Assembly (NCBI GenBank): GCA_050908895.1
Contig: CP171222.1
Location: 992,001 to 1,056,000 of the forward strand
Source: S5-A14a sp050908895
Lineage (GTDB): Bacteria > Bacillota > Clostridia > Peptostreptococcales > Anaerovoracaceae
DNA length: 64,000 bases
Direction of reading: 5' to 3'
Both the position numbers and the translations under genes were made by a program. Under the pieces are notes generated by a model that was not told the DNA's origin, did no database searches, and saw nothing but the letters and a program-made list of their open reading frames with translations. Below are positions 34,598 to 44,439 of this stretch, one piece after another. How positions within the stretch are numbered: position 1 is the first letter of the stretch; every line of letters starts with the position of its first letter.

Positions 34598-35179
34598 ATG
34601 TATATTATAATAGGACTTGGTAACCCGGGGAAAAAATACGAAAATACTAGACATAACCTAGGTTTTATAGCTATTGACAGGTTGGCGGAGAAGCATAATA
34701 TACAGGTTGATAGAATTAAATTTAAGGCTTTGGTCGGTGATGGAATGATTGCCGGCCAAAAAGTTTTATTGGTTAAACCTCAGACTTTTATGAATCTTTC
34801 GGGGGAATCCGTAAGAGAAGTTGTTAATTATTATAAGGTTGCTTTGGAGAACATTATTGTTATCTATGATGACTTTGATATTCCTGTAGGAAGTATTAGA
34901 ATTAGAAAATCAGGCAGTGCCGGTACCCATAACGGTATGAAATCTGTCGTGTATCAACTAAATACTGATAAGTTCCCAAGGGTTAGACTGGGTATAGGCT
35001 CAAAAAAGGGCGATGATATAATTAACTTTGTAACAGGAGGTTTTTCAAAAGAAGAAATGCCGATACTGCGAGAGGCTATAGATAATACCACCATGGCTCT
35101 AGAATGCATTTTATCAGAAAGTCTTGATATTGCTATGAATAGATACAATACCAAAAATAAAAAGAAAAATGAAGAATAA
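34598..35179 (+). CDS. pth: Peptidyl-tRNA hydrolase
   Basis: 193 residues. Frees tRNA from peptidyl-tRNAs that drop off the ribosome. N9 and catalytic H19 stand in GLGNPGKKYENTRHNLGF; VIYDDFDIPVG and GSAGTHNGMKS follow as in the family. A lysine-rich tail overlaps the mfd start by 11 bp. Confidence 0.96.
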   Translation: MYIIIGLGNPGKKYENTRHNLGFIAIDRLAEKHNIQVDRIKFKALVGDGMIAGQKVLLVKPQTFMNLSGESVREVVNYYKVALENIIVIYDDFDIPVGSIRIRKSGSAGTHNGMKSVVYQLNTDKFPRVRLGIGSKKGDDIINFVTGGFSKEEMPILREAIDNTTMALECILSESLDIAMNRYNTKNKKKNEE

Positions 35180-38100
35180 AGTTATAGCATACATAGGAGC
35201 AGGTGACACCAGTGTAGCTTCGGTAATAGTAAAGGCTAAGAAAGAAAAAGAATTAAAAGGGCCAAACCTTGTTATAGTCGCTGGTCAAAATAGAGCGATG
35301 GAACTGGCAAAGGACCTTTATTTTTTCAGCGATAAGCCTGTTTTTGTTATGCCGCCAAGAGAAAATATATTTATGGCATACCAAGCAAAGAGCAGAGAAA
35401 ATGCTTTAAAGCGCATTGAAATTCTTAAATCGTTGGAGTCGGGAGAAGATGTAATAGTTGTTGCTGCAACTCCATCTCTTATGAGAAAACTTCCCCCGGC
35501 GGGGCTTTATAATAAGAACAAAATAAAAATTAGCGTGGGAGATACAATCTCTCTAACCGATTTAAAAAAAGAACTTGTTCGACTTGGATATGAGGCTATG
35601 CCAATGGTTGATGGAATTGGCGAATTTAGTAGCAGAGGTGGATTAATAGATATTTTTTCACCATCATGGGAAAATCCAATTAGGTTAGAACTATTCGGAG
35701 ACGAAGTGGATTCAATTAGAACTTTTGATAAGGATGATCAAAGATCAATTGAAAATTTACGGGATATGACTATATATCCAGCGAGAGACGTGTTTCATGA
35801 TGAAGAAACTTTCCAAAACGTAGCAAGAAGGATAGAAAAGGACTACGACAAGAGGATAAACGAATTAGAAAAAATTTATAGTAAAAATGGTGAAGCAATA
35901 GACAATCTTAGAAGGCAGAAGGAAGAAATTTCTGACAGATTAAAGACAGTTATGAGCCTTAGCCTTATGGAAAACTACATTCAATATTTTTATGATGAAA
36001 CATCTTTCTTATGGGATTATTCAGCTGGTGCTATTTTTGTTGAAGAACCGGACAAAGTAGAGGAATATATAAGATCCCTTGAAGAGGAGAATGAAAGAGA
36101 ATTTAATTCATACTTTGAGACAGGAAGAGCTATAAATTCGGAATCAGATCTTCTCGTAGGATTAAATGACTTCAAAGAAATATATAAGAATTTAGATACG
36201 CTTCTTCTTATGCCGTTTCCCAAGACATTAAAGTCCGTACCTAGTTTGGATACCATTATCGATGTAAAAGCCAGAACTATGGAAGAATTCCATGGAAGAA
36301 TGGATATTTTCTCGAAAAACATTAAAAACTATTTAACAGAAAACTACGATGTGAATATCGCAATAGGCAATAAAAAAAAGCTGGAAAATGTAAAAAAGTA
36401 TCTCCAAGAGCAAGGAATTTCAGATAAAAAAATTGTCTTTAAAGAAGGTGATTTATCTCGAGGTATTGATTTTTATGAGGATAAAATTTGTTATATAAGT
36501 GAAAAAGATATTTTCGGAAAGGTCAAGCTGAAGAGAAAAAGGAAAAGTTCCCAGAAAGAAAAAGCTGTTTTCTTTTCTGAACTTAAGCCAGGTGATTATA
36601 TTGTCCATGAAAATCATGGGATTGGTATTTTTAAAGGAATAGAGCAAATTTCTGTGGATAAGGAAAAGCGAGATTATCTGCTGATACAATATGCGGGAAG
36701 AGACAAGCTTTTTGTACCTGTAGACCAGATGGGATTCTTGCAAAAATATGTGGGAGTTGATGGAATAGCTCCTAAGATAAATAAACTGTCTGGAACAGAG
36801 TGGAAGGCGACTAAGGCAAGAGCTAAGATGGCAATTGCTGAAATGACCGGACAGCTCCTTGAGCTATATGCGAAAAGACAGGCAAAGAAGGGATATCAAT
36901 TTCCCCCGGACACACCTTGGCAGAAGGAGTTTGAGGACAGTTTTCCCTATGCAGAAACAGATGATCAGCTAACAGCGACGGAGGAAATAAAGATGGATAT
37001 GGAAAATCCATCTGCTATGGACAGGCTTCTTTGTGGAGATGTAGGCTTTGGTAAAACTGAGGTGGCTGCACGAGGTATTTTTAAGTGCTTAAATGAAGGA
37101 AAACAAGCAGTAGTATTGGTACCGACAACTATTTTGGCAACTCAACACTACTACACCCTAAAGGACAGATTTCAGAGATTTCCAATGAGGGTAGAAGTTA
37201 TCTCCAGATTTCAATCAAAGACTGAACAAAAAAAGATTATAGATGATATGTACAATGGAAAGATAGACCTTTTAATAGGAACTCACAGAATTTTGTCAAA
37301 AGATCTGAAATTCAAGGACTTGGGACTTCTTGTTATTGACGAGGAACAACGATTTGGAGTTGCCCATAAAGAAAAATTGAAAGAGCTGAAAGAAAATGTA
37401 GATGTTCTGACTTTATCTGCAACACCCATTCCAAGAACCTTAAATATGAGCCTTTCAGGGATTAAATCTATGAGTCTAATTTCGGAGCCACCCCGGGATC
37501 GGCTTCCTGTGCAGACCTATGTTGTTGAAGAAGATGATTTTTTAATTAAAGATATAGTTTATAGAGAACTTGCTCGTGGAGGTCAAATTTTCATAGTATA
37601 TAACAGAGTCAGGGGAATTAAAAACCTTGCAGTGCGCATTGAAAACCTTATTCCCGATGCGAAAGTAGTAATAGGTCATGGACAGATGAAGGAACATGCT
37701 TTGGAAGAAGTCATGATGCGTTTTATTCAGGGAGAATCTAATGTGCTCATCTGCACAACTATAATTGAGACAGGAATAGACATTCCCAATGCTAATTCTC
37801 TTATAATCTTAAATGCTGACCAGCTTGGACTTTCTCAACTATATCAGTTACGAGGAAGAGTGGGCAGATCAACGAGAATGGCTTATGCATACTTAATGTA
37901 TCAAAAAGGCAAGACACTTACTGAAGCAGCAACCAAGAGATTAAAAGCTATTAAAGACTTTACAGAATTCGGATCTGGATTTAAAATTGCAATGAGAGAT
38001 CTGGAAATTAGGGGAGCAGGTAACTTACTAGGCTCTCAGCAAAGTGGCCATATGATGGAAATCGGTTATGAACTCTATTGTAAAATGGTCGATGACGCAG

Positions 38101-38597
38101 TGCGAGCTATGAAAGGAGAGGTAGTAAAAGAAAAGCCGGAGGATCTTACCATTGACATAGTAATTACCGCCATAATTCCATCTTGGTATATTAGCCAAGA
38201 AGAGTTGAAGATGGAAATGTATAAGAAGGCATCGGCCGTATATTCTGATGAAGATTTAAATGACTTAACTGACGAATTCATAGACAGATTTGGTGATCTC
38301 CCAAAGGAAACGGAAAACCTTTTATACATAAGCTATATAAGGTCAATAGCTGAAAGCATAGGTGTTAAGCGTATCTTTGAAGAAGATACTACCTTGGTAG
38401 TTGTTTTAGAAAATCAGAATTTATTAAATCCGGAAAACTTATCTAAAGCAAACGAAGAGTTTGGATATAACCTAATAATAAATGTGGGGAGAGAGCCGAG
38501 ACTAAGGCTTAAAAGCAAGAGAAAAGAAAGGCTTACAAATCTTTTAAGACTACTTAAAATTCTTGAAGTTAGACTAGCAGAAAAGGGAAAAAGGTGA
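35169..38597 (+). CDS. mfd: Transcription-repair coupling factor Mfd
   Basis: 1,142 residues, the usual size. N-terminal UvrB-homologous modules (~1-350), an RNA-polymerase-interacting domain (GDYIVHENHGIGIFKGIE, ~475), then a RecG-like helicase core with Walker A GDVGFGKTEVA, DEEQRF and TATPIPRT, and a C-terminal TRCF domain. It removes RNA polymerase stalled at lesions and recruits UvrA. Translationally coupled to pth by an 11-bp overlap. Confidence 0.97.
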   Translation: MKNKVIAYIGAGDTSVASVIVKAKKEKELKGPNLVIVAGQNRAMELAKDLYFFSDKPVFVMPPRENIFMAYQAKSRENALKRIEILKSLESGEDVIVVAATPSLMRKLPPAGLYNKNKIKISVGDTISLTDLKKELVRLGYEAMPMVDGIGEFSSRGGLIDIFSPSWENPIRLELFGDEVDSIRTFDKDDQRSIENLRDMTIYPARDVFHDEETFQNVARRIEKDYDKRINELEKIYSKNGEAIDNLRRQKEEISDRLKTVMSLSLMENYIQYFYDETSFLWDYSAGAIFVEEPDKVEEYIRSLEEENEREFNSYFETGRAINSESDLLVGLNDFKEIYKNLDTLLLMPFPKTLKSVPSLDTIIDVKARTMEEFHGRMDIFSKNIKNYLTENYDVNIAIGNKKKLENVKKYLQEQGISDKKIVFKEGDLSRGIDFYEDKICYISEKDIFGKVKLKRKRKSSQKEKAVFFSELKPGDYIVHENHGIGIFKGIEQISVDKEKRDYLLIQYAGRDKLFVPVDQMGFLQKYVGVDGIAPKINKLSGTEWKATKARAKMAIAEMTGQLLELYAKRQAKKGYQFPPDTPWQKEFEDSFPYAETDDQLTATEEIKMDMENPSAMDRLLCGDVGFGKTEVAARGIFKCLNEGKQAVVLVPTTILATQHYYTLKDRFQRFPMRVEVISRFQSKTEQKKIIDDMYNGKIDLLIGTHRILSKDLKFKDLGLLVIDEEQRFGVAHKEKLKELKENVDVLTLSATPIPRTLNMSLSGIKSMSLISEPPRDRLPVQTYVVEEDDFLIKDIVYRELARGGQIFIVYNRVRGIKNLAVRIENLIPDAKVVIGHGQMKEHALEEVMMRFIQGESNVLICTTIIETGIDIPNANSLIILNADQLGLSQLYQLRGRVGRSTRMAYAYLMYQKGKTLTEAATKRLKAIKDFTEFGSGFKIAMRDLEIRGAGNLLGSQQSGHMMEIGYELYCKMVDDAVRAMKGEVVKEKPEDLTIDIVITAIIPSWYISQEELKMEMYKKASAVYSDEDLNDLTDEFIDRFGDLPKETENLLYISYIRSIAESIGVKRIFEEDTTLVVVLENQNLLNPENLSKANEEFGYNLIINVGREPRLRLKSKRKERLTNLLRLLKILEVRLAEKGKR

Positions 38598-38602
38598 TAA
38601 CA

Positions 38603-39895
38603 ATGCTACTTAAGAATATAACATATATGAACGAAAACTTTGACCTTAAGACTGCAAAATACTTGCAAGTCAAAGATGGTAAATTTGCCAGGTTTATTTT
38701 TGACGAGGAGATTGATCCTGATGAAAAAAAGGAAGTAATAGACTGCAAAGACCTGTTACTTATGCCGGCATTCTATAATAGTCATGCCCATTCACCAATG
38801 TCTTTGCTTAGAGGTTATGGAGAAAACATGATACTTGACGATTGGCTACAGAATAAAATATGGCCTTTTGAAGCACATCTGAATGCTGACAGCATTTACT
38901 GGGGTACTTTACTGTCTATGGTAGAATCCATTAAAAACGGAATTGTCTCTACTTCCGATATGTATTATTTTACGGAAGATATGGTGAAGGCTTATGTTTC
39001 TGCCGGGACCAAGGGCAACATTTCAAGAGCTCTTGTAAATTTTGATGGAAAAGACATAAGGAATATGGACTCCTATAAAGAAATGAAACATGCTTTCAAG
39101 AACTTTAACGGCATAGAAAATAATAAAATTATTATTGAAGCCAGTATTCATGGAGAATATACCAGTGATGAGGACACGGTAAGACATTTAGCTAGATATG
39201 CTAAAGATTACGGCATGAGAATGCATATTCACCTTTCGGAGAGTAGAGCTGAGCACGAAAATTGCATAACTAGGAGAAAGATGACACCATGTAAGTATTT
39301 TGCAAGCTGCGGACTATTGGATGTGCCAACAGTAGCGGCTCACTGTGTGTGGATTAGTGATGAAGACATGGAAATAATGAAGGAAAAGGGTGTGACAATT
39401 TCCCATAACCCCCAAAGCAACATGAAACTTGCTAGTGGAATTGCACCTGTAGAGAAGATGCTTAAGAAAGGGCTTAAAGTATCTATAGGTACAGACAGTG
39501 TGGCTTCAAACAACAGTCTTAATGTTTTTGAAACCATGAAGTTTATGGGGCTTGTTGGAAAAATTAGAGAGATGAATCCTACGGTTATTTCGCCAAAGGA
39601 AATCTTGAAAAGTGCGACAAGGAATGGAGCCTTAGCCCAAGGAAGAAAAGATTGTGGATTTATTAAAGAAGGATTTAGAGCTGACTTCATTGCGATTGAT
39701 TTAAATGATGTATCGTTAAATCCTGTCCACAATATGAATAATAATTTGGTTTACTCCGCTGACCCATCTATAATAAAGATGACCGTATGTGATGGCAAGA
39801 TTTTGTATAGGAATGGTGAGTTTAAAACTATTGATGTTGAAAAAGTCATATCTAATACAAGAAAAGAAACCAATAGAATTCTAAATCTTGTATAA
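38603..39895 (+). CDS. Amidohydrolase (MTA/SAH deaminase-like, TrzA/ATZ family)
   Basis: About 430 residues, a TIM-barrel metal hydrolase. Metal ligands stand in NSHAHSPMSLLRGY, MHIHLSES, AAHCVW and SIGTDSVASNN. The WxxxxIWPFE pattern is like the 5'-methylthioadenosine/S-adenosylhomocysteine deaminases, but substrates in this family vary widely (guanine, cytosine, triazines). ATG 38603 behind AAGGTG is preferred; GTG 38594 would overlap the mfd end by 4 bp. It is an insertion in an otherwise standard gene order. Confidence 0.85.
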   Translation: MLLKNITYMNENFDLKTAKYLQVKDGKFARFIFDEEIDPDEKKEVIDCKDLLLMPAFYNSHAHSPMSLLRGYGENMILDDWLQNKIWPFEAHLNADSIYWGTLLSMVESIKNGIVSTSDMYYFTEDMVKAYVSAGTKGNISRALVNFDGKDIRNMDSYKEMKHAFKNFNGIENNKIIIEASIHGEYTSDEDTVRHLARYAKDYGMRMHIHLSESRAEHENCITRRKMTPCKYFASCGLLDVPTVAAHCVWISDEDMEIMKEKGVTISHNPQSNMKLASGIAPVEKMLKKGLKVSIGTDSVASNNSLNVFETMKFMGLVGKIREMNPTVISPKEILKSATRNGALAQGRKDCGFIKEGFRADFIAIDLNDVSLNPVHNMNNNLVYSADPSIIKMTVCDGKILYRNGEFKTIDVEKVISNTRKETNRILNLV

Positions 39896-39955
39896 ATATT
39901 GTGAAATCACAAGAATATAACATATAGAAAAAAGAAGTTAAAAATCGGAGACGGT

Positions 39956-41569
39956 ATGAAAGAAAATAAAAACTCTGGGAAGAAAATAATTAAGGGCGCC
40001 GCGATTTTGGGGATAGCAGGTGTAATAGTCAAAATGATAGGAGCGATATTTAGAATTCCTGTGGCCAACCTAATCGGTGATACCGGAATGTCTTATTATT
40101 CCTACGCCTATGCTATCTATGGCACCTTGCTGGTTCTTTCAACATCAGGTATGCCAGTGGCGATTTCCAGGCTTGTAGCTGAAAAAATAGCTTTAGGTCA
40201 ATATAAGAATGCTCACAAAGTATTTCATATTTCTATGTTAATTATGGGAGTTTTGGGAGGATTAGGATTTATTTTGTGCTTCTTTGGAAGTGATTTTATT
40301 GCAACAAAAATGGGGAATCCGGATGCAGCGATAGCTCTAAGAGCCATATCACCAGCTATATTAGTTGTGTCTTTACTTGCTGCTATGAGAGGATTTTTCC
40401 AAGGTCGTCAAAATATGAATCCGTCAGCTCTGTCAGAAGTTACGGAACAGTCGGTGAGGGCCATTGTTGGTATAACTTTAGCTTTTGCCCTTGTTAGCAA
40501 AGGACTTCCGTCGGCTGCAGCGGGTGCAGCCTTTGGAGCTACTGCTGGATCAATTGTTGCTTTGATGTTAATTTCATTGATTTTGTTCTTAAATCAGCCC
40601 GTTTTTAAAAGAAAGATTTTAGCTCATGATCCTTTTGTGGAAAGTAATAAGGCAATTTTAAAGAAAATTGTTGTGATTGCGGTACCTATTGTAATTGGTG
40701 CAGAAATTATGCCTATAATGTCATTAATTGATGCGACTTTGATAATAAATAGATTAACTGGAAGTGGAGCAGACCTTGAAACAGCAAAGAGCCTTTATGG
40801 ACTTTTAACAGGATTTGTAATTCCAATTATCGGATTGCCACAAATTTTTACTGCTGCTGTTGCGGAGAGTTTAGTTCCCGCTGTTGCGGGAATGTATCAG
40901 ACAAAAAGATTTGATGAGACACGTGAGAATATCAAGCTTGGAATAAGGACAACAATGATAATGGCATTTCCTTGTGCCTTTGGAATATTTGCTCTTGCAG
41001 AACCTATTTTGAAAACCCTCTACTTTAATCAAGAAGACTCAGTTGAGGCAGTTATTCCTGCACTTATGTTTATGGGAATAGGAGTGATATTTCTTGCTCT
41101 ATCCCAGACTACAGCCGGCATTTTACAGGCTATAAATAAACAAAATAAGCCGGTAAAAAATCTTGGAATAGGAGCAATATTTAAAGTAGTTTTAACATAT
41201 GTCCTTGTGGGGATAACATCTATTGGAATCAATGGGGCAGCTGTGAGTACTATAGCTGCATATACAATTTCATTCTTTCTTAACTTTAAAGATATTAAGC
41301 AAGCGATTCCAATTAAAATTAATGCAATTGCGACCTTTATCAAACCTGGGTTTGCCTCAATTGCTATGGCAATTGTAGCGAGAGGCTCTTGGGAAGTCCT
41401 GAATACTTTCATCGGAACAAAATTTGCCACGGCCCTAGCAGTGTTACTAGGGGCAGCAACATATTTTGTTGTAATAATAATGATTAAGGCAATCACTTTG
41501 GACGAGATTGACACAGTACCAAAACTCAGAAAAATAACTAAAGTATTAAGAAAGATGGGATTTAAATAA
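39956..41569 (+). CDS. SpoVB/MurJ-like polysaccharide or lipid flippase
   Basis: 537 residues with about 14 hydrophobic helices, of the MVF/MOP superfamily. KKIIKGAAILGIAGVIVKMIGAIFRIP at the N-terminus is typical of SpoVB/YabM/Ytg-type proteins (quoted in part). Its place between mfd and mazG corresponds to Bacillus yabM. The substrate is probably a lipid-linked cell-wall precursor; family members also occur in non-sporulating Clostridia, so it does not prove sporulation. Confidence 0.87.
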   Translation: MKENKNSGKKIIKGAAILGIAGVIVKMIGAIFRIPVANLIGDTGMSYYSYAYAIYGTLLVLSTSGMPVAISRLVAEKIALGQYKNAHKVFHISMLIMGVLGGLGFILCFFGSDFIATKMGNPDAAIALRAISPAILVVSLLAAMRGFFQGRQNMNPSALSEVTEQSVRAIVGITLAFALVSKGLPSAAAGAAFGATAGSIVALMLISLILFLNQPVFKRKILAHDPFVESNKAILKKIVVIAVPIVIGAEIMPIMSLIDATLIINRLTGSGADLETAKSLYGLLTGFVIPIIGLPQIFTAAVAESLVPAVAGMYQTKRFDETRENIKLGIRTTMIMAFPCAFGIFALAEPILKTLYFNQEDSVEAVIPALMFMGIGVIFLALSQTTAGILQAINKQNKPVKNLGIGAIFKVVLTYVLVGITSIGINGAAVSTIAAYTISFFLNFKDIKQAIPIKINAIATFIKPGFASIAMAIVARGSWEVLNTFIGTKFATALAVLLGAATYFVVIIMIKAITLDEIDTVPKLRKITKVLRKMGFK

Positions 41570-41611
41570 ATGCAAGTTAACATGAATATAGATTTTGAAA
41601 TAGGGGGAGAT

Positions 41612-42454
41612 ATGTCATACAAGATGAAAGAGGAATATAAATCCTTTGGTGAAAAGGCTACTTCCGTAGATGCCGGAATGAAAAGACTTTATGATATAGT
41701 TTCTATTTTGAGAAGGAAATGCCCTTGGGATAAAGAGCAAACTCATGAAAGTCTTAAGGGCCCTATGCTGGAAGAAATCTATGAAGCTATAGACGCTATT
41801 GACAGAAAAGACGTGGAAAACCTAAGAGAGGAGCTGGGAGATGTAACTCTTCATGTAGTTTTTCACAGTATCCTGGCAGAAGAAAAATCTAATTTTAACC
41901 TCATAGATGTACTAAATGAGGAATGCGAGAAGATGATAAGGCGTCATCCTCATGTATTTTCGGCTGAAAATGCACAAAATCAAGCAAAAACAGTTGACAA
42001 AGTGTTGGAAAAATGGGAAAATATTAAAAGTAACGAACACTCAGAAACTACAGCATCACAAACTTTGATAGATGTTCCTAAGGCTTTACCTGAGCTTATA
42101 AGGAGTTATAAGGTTCAGAAAAAGGCAGCGAAGGTTGGCTTTGATTGGGAAAGCCGAGAGGGTGCACTAGATAAAGTTTATGAAGAGTTCATAGAGCTTA
42201 AAGAAGCAATAGAAGAAGGCTCTATGGATTATGTGGAAGAAGAGTTAGGTGATTTACTTTTTTCGGTTGTCAACGTATCTAGATTCCTAAAGCTGAACCC
42301 TGAATTGGCTCTTAAAGAAGCGACTAATAAGTTTACAAGGAGATTCCAAGTTTTAGAAGAAATAGCGGATAGAGAAGATAAACGCTTAGAAGATATGAGC
42401 ATTGACCAGCTGGATAGACTTTGGCGAATGGCCAAGAAGGAAATTAGCCAATAG
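41612..42454 (+). CDS. mazG: Nucleoside triphosphate pyrophosphohydrolase MazG
   Basis: 280 residues with two MazG domains, each with the metal-binding EExx pattern (CPWDKEQTHESLKGPMLEE; EFIELKEAIEEG...EEELGDLLFSVVN). It removes aberrant or excess NTPs. ATG 41612 is chosen because AGGGGGAG lies 3 to 5 bases upstream; an earlier ATG at 41570, touching the previous stop codon, has no clear site. The extra YabN methyltransferase domain of Bacillus is absent. Confidence 0.93.
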   Translation: MSYKMKEEYKSFGEKATSVDAGMKRLYDIVSILRRKCPWDKEQTHESLKGPMLEEIYEAIDAIDRKDVENLREELGDVTLHVVFHSILAEEKSNFNLIDVLNEECEKMIRRHPHVFSAENAQNQAKTVDKVLEKWENIKSNEHSETTASQTLIDVPKALPELIRSYKVQKKAAKVGFDWESREGALDKVYEEFIELKEAIEEGSMDYVEEELGDLLFSVVNVSRFLKLNPELALKEATNKFTRRFQVLEEIADREDKRLEDMSIDQLDRLWRMAKKEISQ

Positions 42455-42473
42455 GTATTTTAGGAGGAGAATT

Positions 42474-42755
42474 ATGAATAAGACTGAATTAGTTGCTGCA
42501 GTAGCAGAGAAAACAAATCTAAAGAAAAAGGACGCGGAAGCAGCTGTAAACGCTTTGCTATCTACAGTTCAGGAAGCTCTAGTAAAGGGCGATGATGTTA
42601 GACTAATCGGATTTGGTACTTTCGAAACAAGAGAAAGAAAAGCAAGACAGGGAAGAAACCCTAGAAAACCTGATGAAATCATCAAAATTGCAGCTTCAAA
42701 GGCTCCTGTTTTTAAGGCAGGTAAGGCTCTTAAGGATGCTGTAAACGCAAAATAA
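42474..42755 (+). CDS. hup: DNA-binding protein HU
   Basis: 93 residues. The histone-like dimer binds and bends DNA. NKTELVAAVAEKTNLKKKDAE at the start and the beta-arm GRNPRKPDEI are diagnostic. ATG 42474 follows TAGGAGGAGA, and a terminator follows the gene. Confidence 0.97.
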   Translation: MNKTELVAAVAEKTNLKKKDAEAAVNALLSTVQEALVKGDDVRLIGFGTFETRERKARQGRNPRKPDEIIKIAASKAPVFKAGKALKDAVNAK

Positions 42756-42783
42756 GCAATTAAATTTATTAATTTAAAAATTC

Positions 42784-42808
42784 AGGGACGGCTTTGGTCG
42801 TCCTTTTA
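42784..42808 (+). terminator. Terminator after hup
   Basis: GGGACG pairs with CGTCCT around GCTTTGGT, followed by TTTTATT. Confidence 0.75.
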
Positions 42809-42851
42809 TTGTATATAAAATACTTAATGCTAGGAAAGGTAAAAAATAAAA

Positions 42852-43091
42852 ATGAGAATAGATAAATTTTTGAAAAATTCACGTTTAATAAAAAGAAGAA
42901 CCATTGCCAAAGAGGCTTGCAATCAAGGAAGAATTTCAATAAATGGAAAACAGGCCAAAGCGGGATCGGAAGTTAAAATTGGAGATATCATAAATATTGA
43001 ATTCGGAAACAAATCAATATCAGTAGAGATTCTTGAGCTCAAGGAAGGCACCAAAAAAGAGGATGCTCAGGGCATGTATAGGGCGTTGTAA
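42852..43091 (+). CDS. rqcP: S4-domain RNA-binding protein RqcP (YabO)
   Basis: 79 residues, a single S4 domain (MRIDKFLKNSRLIKRRTIAKEACNQGRI, in part). In Bacillus RqcP helps RqcH add alanine tails during rescue of stalled 60S-like (50S) subunits. Position after mazG and hup agrees with that identity. Confidence 0.92.
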   Translation: MRIDKFLKNSRLIKRRTIAKEACNQGRISINGKQAKAGSEVKIGDIINIEFGNKSISVEILELKEGTKKEDAQGMYRAL

Positions 43092-43283
43092 TTGAGAATA
43101 TAATGCATAGAATCTCTCTTTCTTAAAATATTTGTTAATCAAAAATAAAGGCATTCTAAAGTTTATTATAAAATTAAAATTTCCGTAAAAATATATTTTT
43201 TGATTGCCTCTTCTCTACAATTATGCTTACGATAAGTGTTATTTTGGCTTGGAATAAATTTATTAAATATTTTCCATAAATAG

Positions 43284-43312
43284 TTGACATATCACCAAAT
43301 AAGTAGTAAAGT
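43284..43312 (+). promoter_or_regulatory. Heat-shock operon promoter
   Basis: Perfect TTGACA (43284-43289), 17 bp and TAAAGT (43307-43312), just before the CIRCE operator. The rest of the 295-bp gap after rqcP is AT-rich, and I see no gene in it. Confidence 0.7.
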
Positions 43313-43322
43313 ATAAATAAAG

Positions 43323-43349
43323 TTAGCACTCTGATGAGATGAGTGCTAA
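43323..43349 (+). promoter_or_regulatory. CIRCE operator (HrcA binding site)
   Basis: TTAGCACTC, nine spacer bases and GAGTGCTAA, an exact match to the CIRCE consensus, overlapping the expected transcription start of the hrcA operon. Confidence 0.98.
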
Positions 43350-43386
43350 CAAATAAAGAAGAGAATAATCAGAAGAAGGAGGGGAA

Positions 43387-44439
43387 ATGGAGTTATCAGA
43401 ACGCAAGTTAAAAATATTGCAAGCGATTATAAGTGACTACATTATGACGGCTGAACCAGTGGGTTCAAGAACCCTCTCTAAGAAGTATCAATTGGGAATT
43501 AGTCCGGCTACTATTAGAAATGAGATGAGTGATCTTGAAGATTTAGGATTTTTGACTCATCCGCACACATCCGCTGGAAGAGTTCCTTCTGATAAAGCTT
43601 ATAGGTTGTATGTTAATGAGCTTATGGGTAAACAGGAGATTACCGAATCTGAAAAGCAAATAATCGCACAACAGTTAAGATCAGATGTAAATGAATTTGA
43701 CAAGACAATAAGAAAAGCAGCAAGATTGCTTTCTGATATAACGAGTTTAGCTAGTTTTGTTATGACACCTAGTCAGGAAGAAAATAAGCTTGAGTTTGTA
43801 AAAATACTGCCAGTGGATAACAATACCGTTGTTATGATGATTGTAGCAGAAAATGGTAGAATATCTAACACTACATTAAGACTGGATGAAGCATATACCG
43901 AGGAGTATTTGAGTATTTTGTCGAAAAATATTACATATAGGTTCAAAGGTCAGACCTTAAGCCAAGTTCTTCGGCAGAATATTATAGAAACCTTCGCTAG
44001 TGATTTATCAGCGATGAACAAGCTGGAAGAATTTATTATGCCTGATTTTATGAGAACACTGGAGGAAATGTTAGATGTAAATTTGTATATGGATGGTTTA
44101 TCTAATATATTTGATATACCTGAGTACAGTGATATCGGTAGAGCAAGAGAATTTTTAAGATTGTTTGATGATAAAGAGGCACTTACCAAGACAATAATGA
44201 ATCGTGATGAGGGTGTAGTTATAACCATTGGTGATGAAAATCAAAGCGAAAATTTACAGGATTATTCCTTAATAACTGCTACCTATAGTGTGGATGGACA
44301 CACTGTTGGAAAAATTGGTGTAATTGGACCTAAACGAATGAAGTATGGTGAGATTACTTCAATAGTAAAATATTTGACGGAAAATATAAATGATACATTC
44401 AGTTTAGATAGTTGGAAAGGAGATAAAATTGACGAATAA
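43387..44439 (+). CDS. hrcA: Heat-inducible transcription repressor HrcA
   Basis: 350 residues. Winged-helix N-terminus (ERKLKILQAIISDYIMTAEPVGS, in part) and the conserved SPATIRNEMSDLE...HPHTSAGRVPSD. It represses the operon through CIRCE, and the chaperones modulate its activity. AAGGAGGGG lies just upstream. Its end overlaps grpE by 11 bp. Confidence 0.97.
   Translation: MELSERKLKILQAIISDYIMTAEPVGSRTLSKKYQLGISPATIRNEMSDLEDLGFLTHPHTSAGRVPSDKAYRLYVNELMGKQEITESEKQIIAQQLRSDVNEFDKTIRKAARLLSDITSLASFVMTPSQEENKLEFVKILPVDNNTVVMMIVAENGRISNTTLRLDEAYTEEYLSILSKNITYRFKGQTLSQVLRQNIIETFASDLSAMNKLEEFIMPDFMRTLEEMLDVNLYMDGLSNIFDIPEYSDIGRAREFLRLFDDKEALTKTIMNRDEGVVITIGDENQSENLQDYSLITATYSVDGHTVGKIGVIGPKRMKYGEITSIVKYLTENINDTFSLDSWKGDKIDE

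Noticed and set aside
30050..41569. SpoVG and SpoVB-like genes as proof of spore formation
   Set aside because: Both families are common in non-sporulating Clostridia and other Firmicutes; no spore-specific gene is present in the window.
41029..41622. 197-residue open frame on the minus strand
   Set aside because: It lies opposite the flippase gene, has hydrophobic residues mirrored from that gene's codons and no ribosome-binding site.
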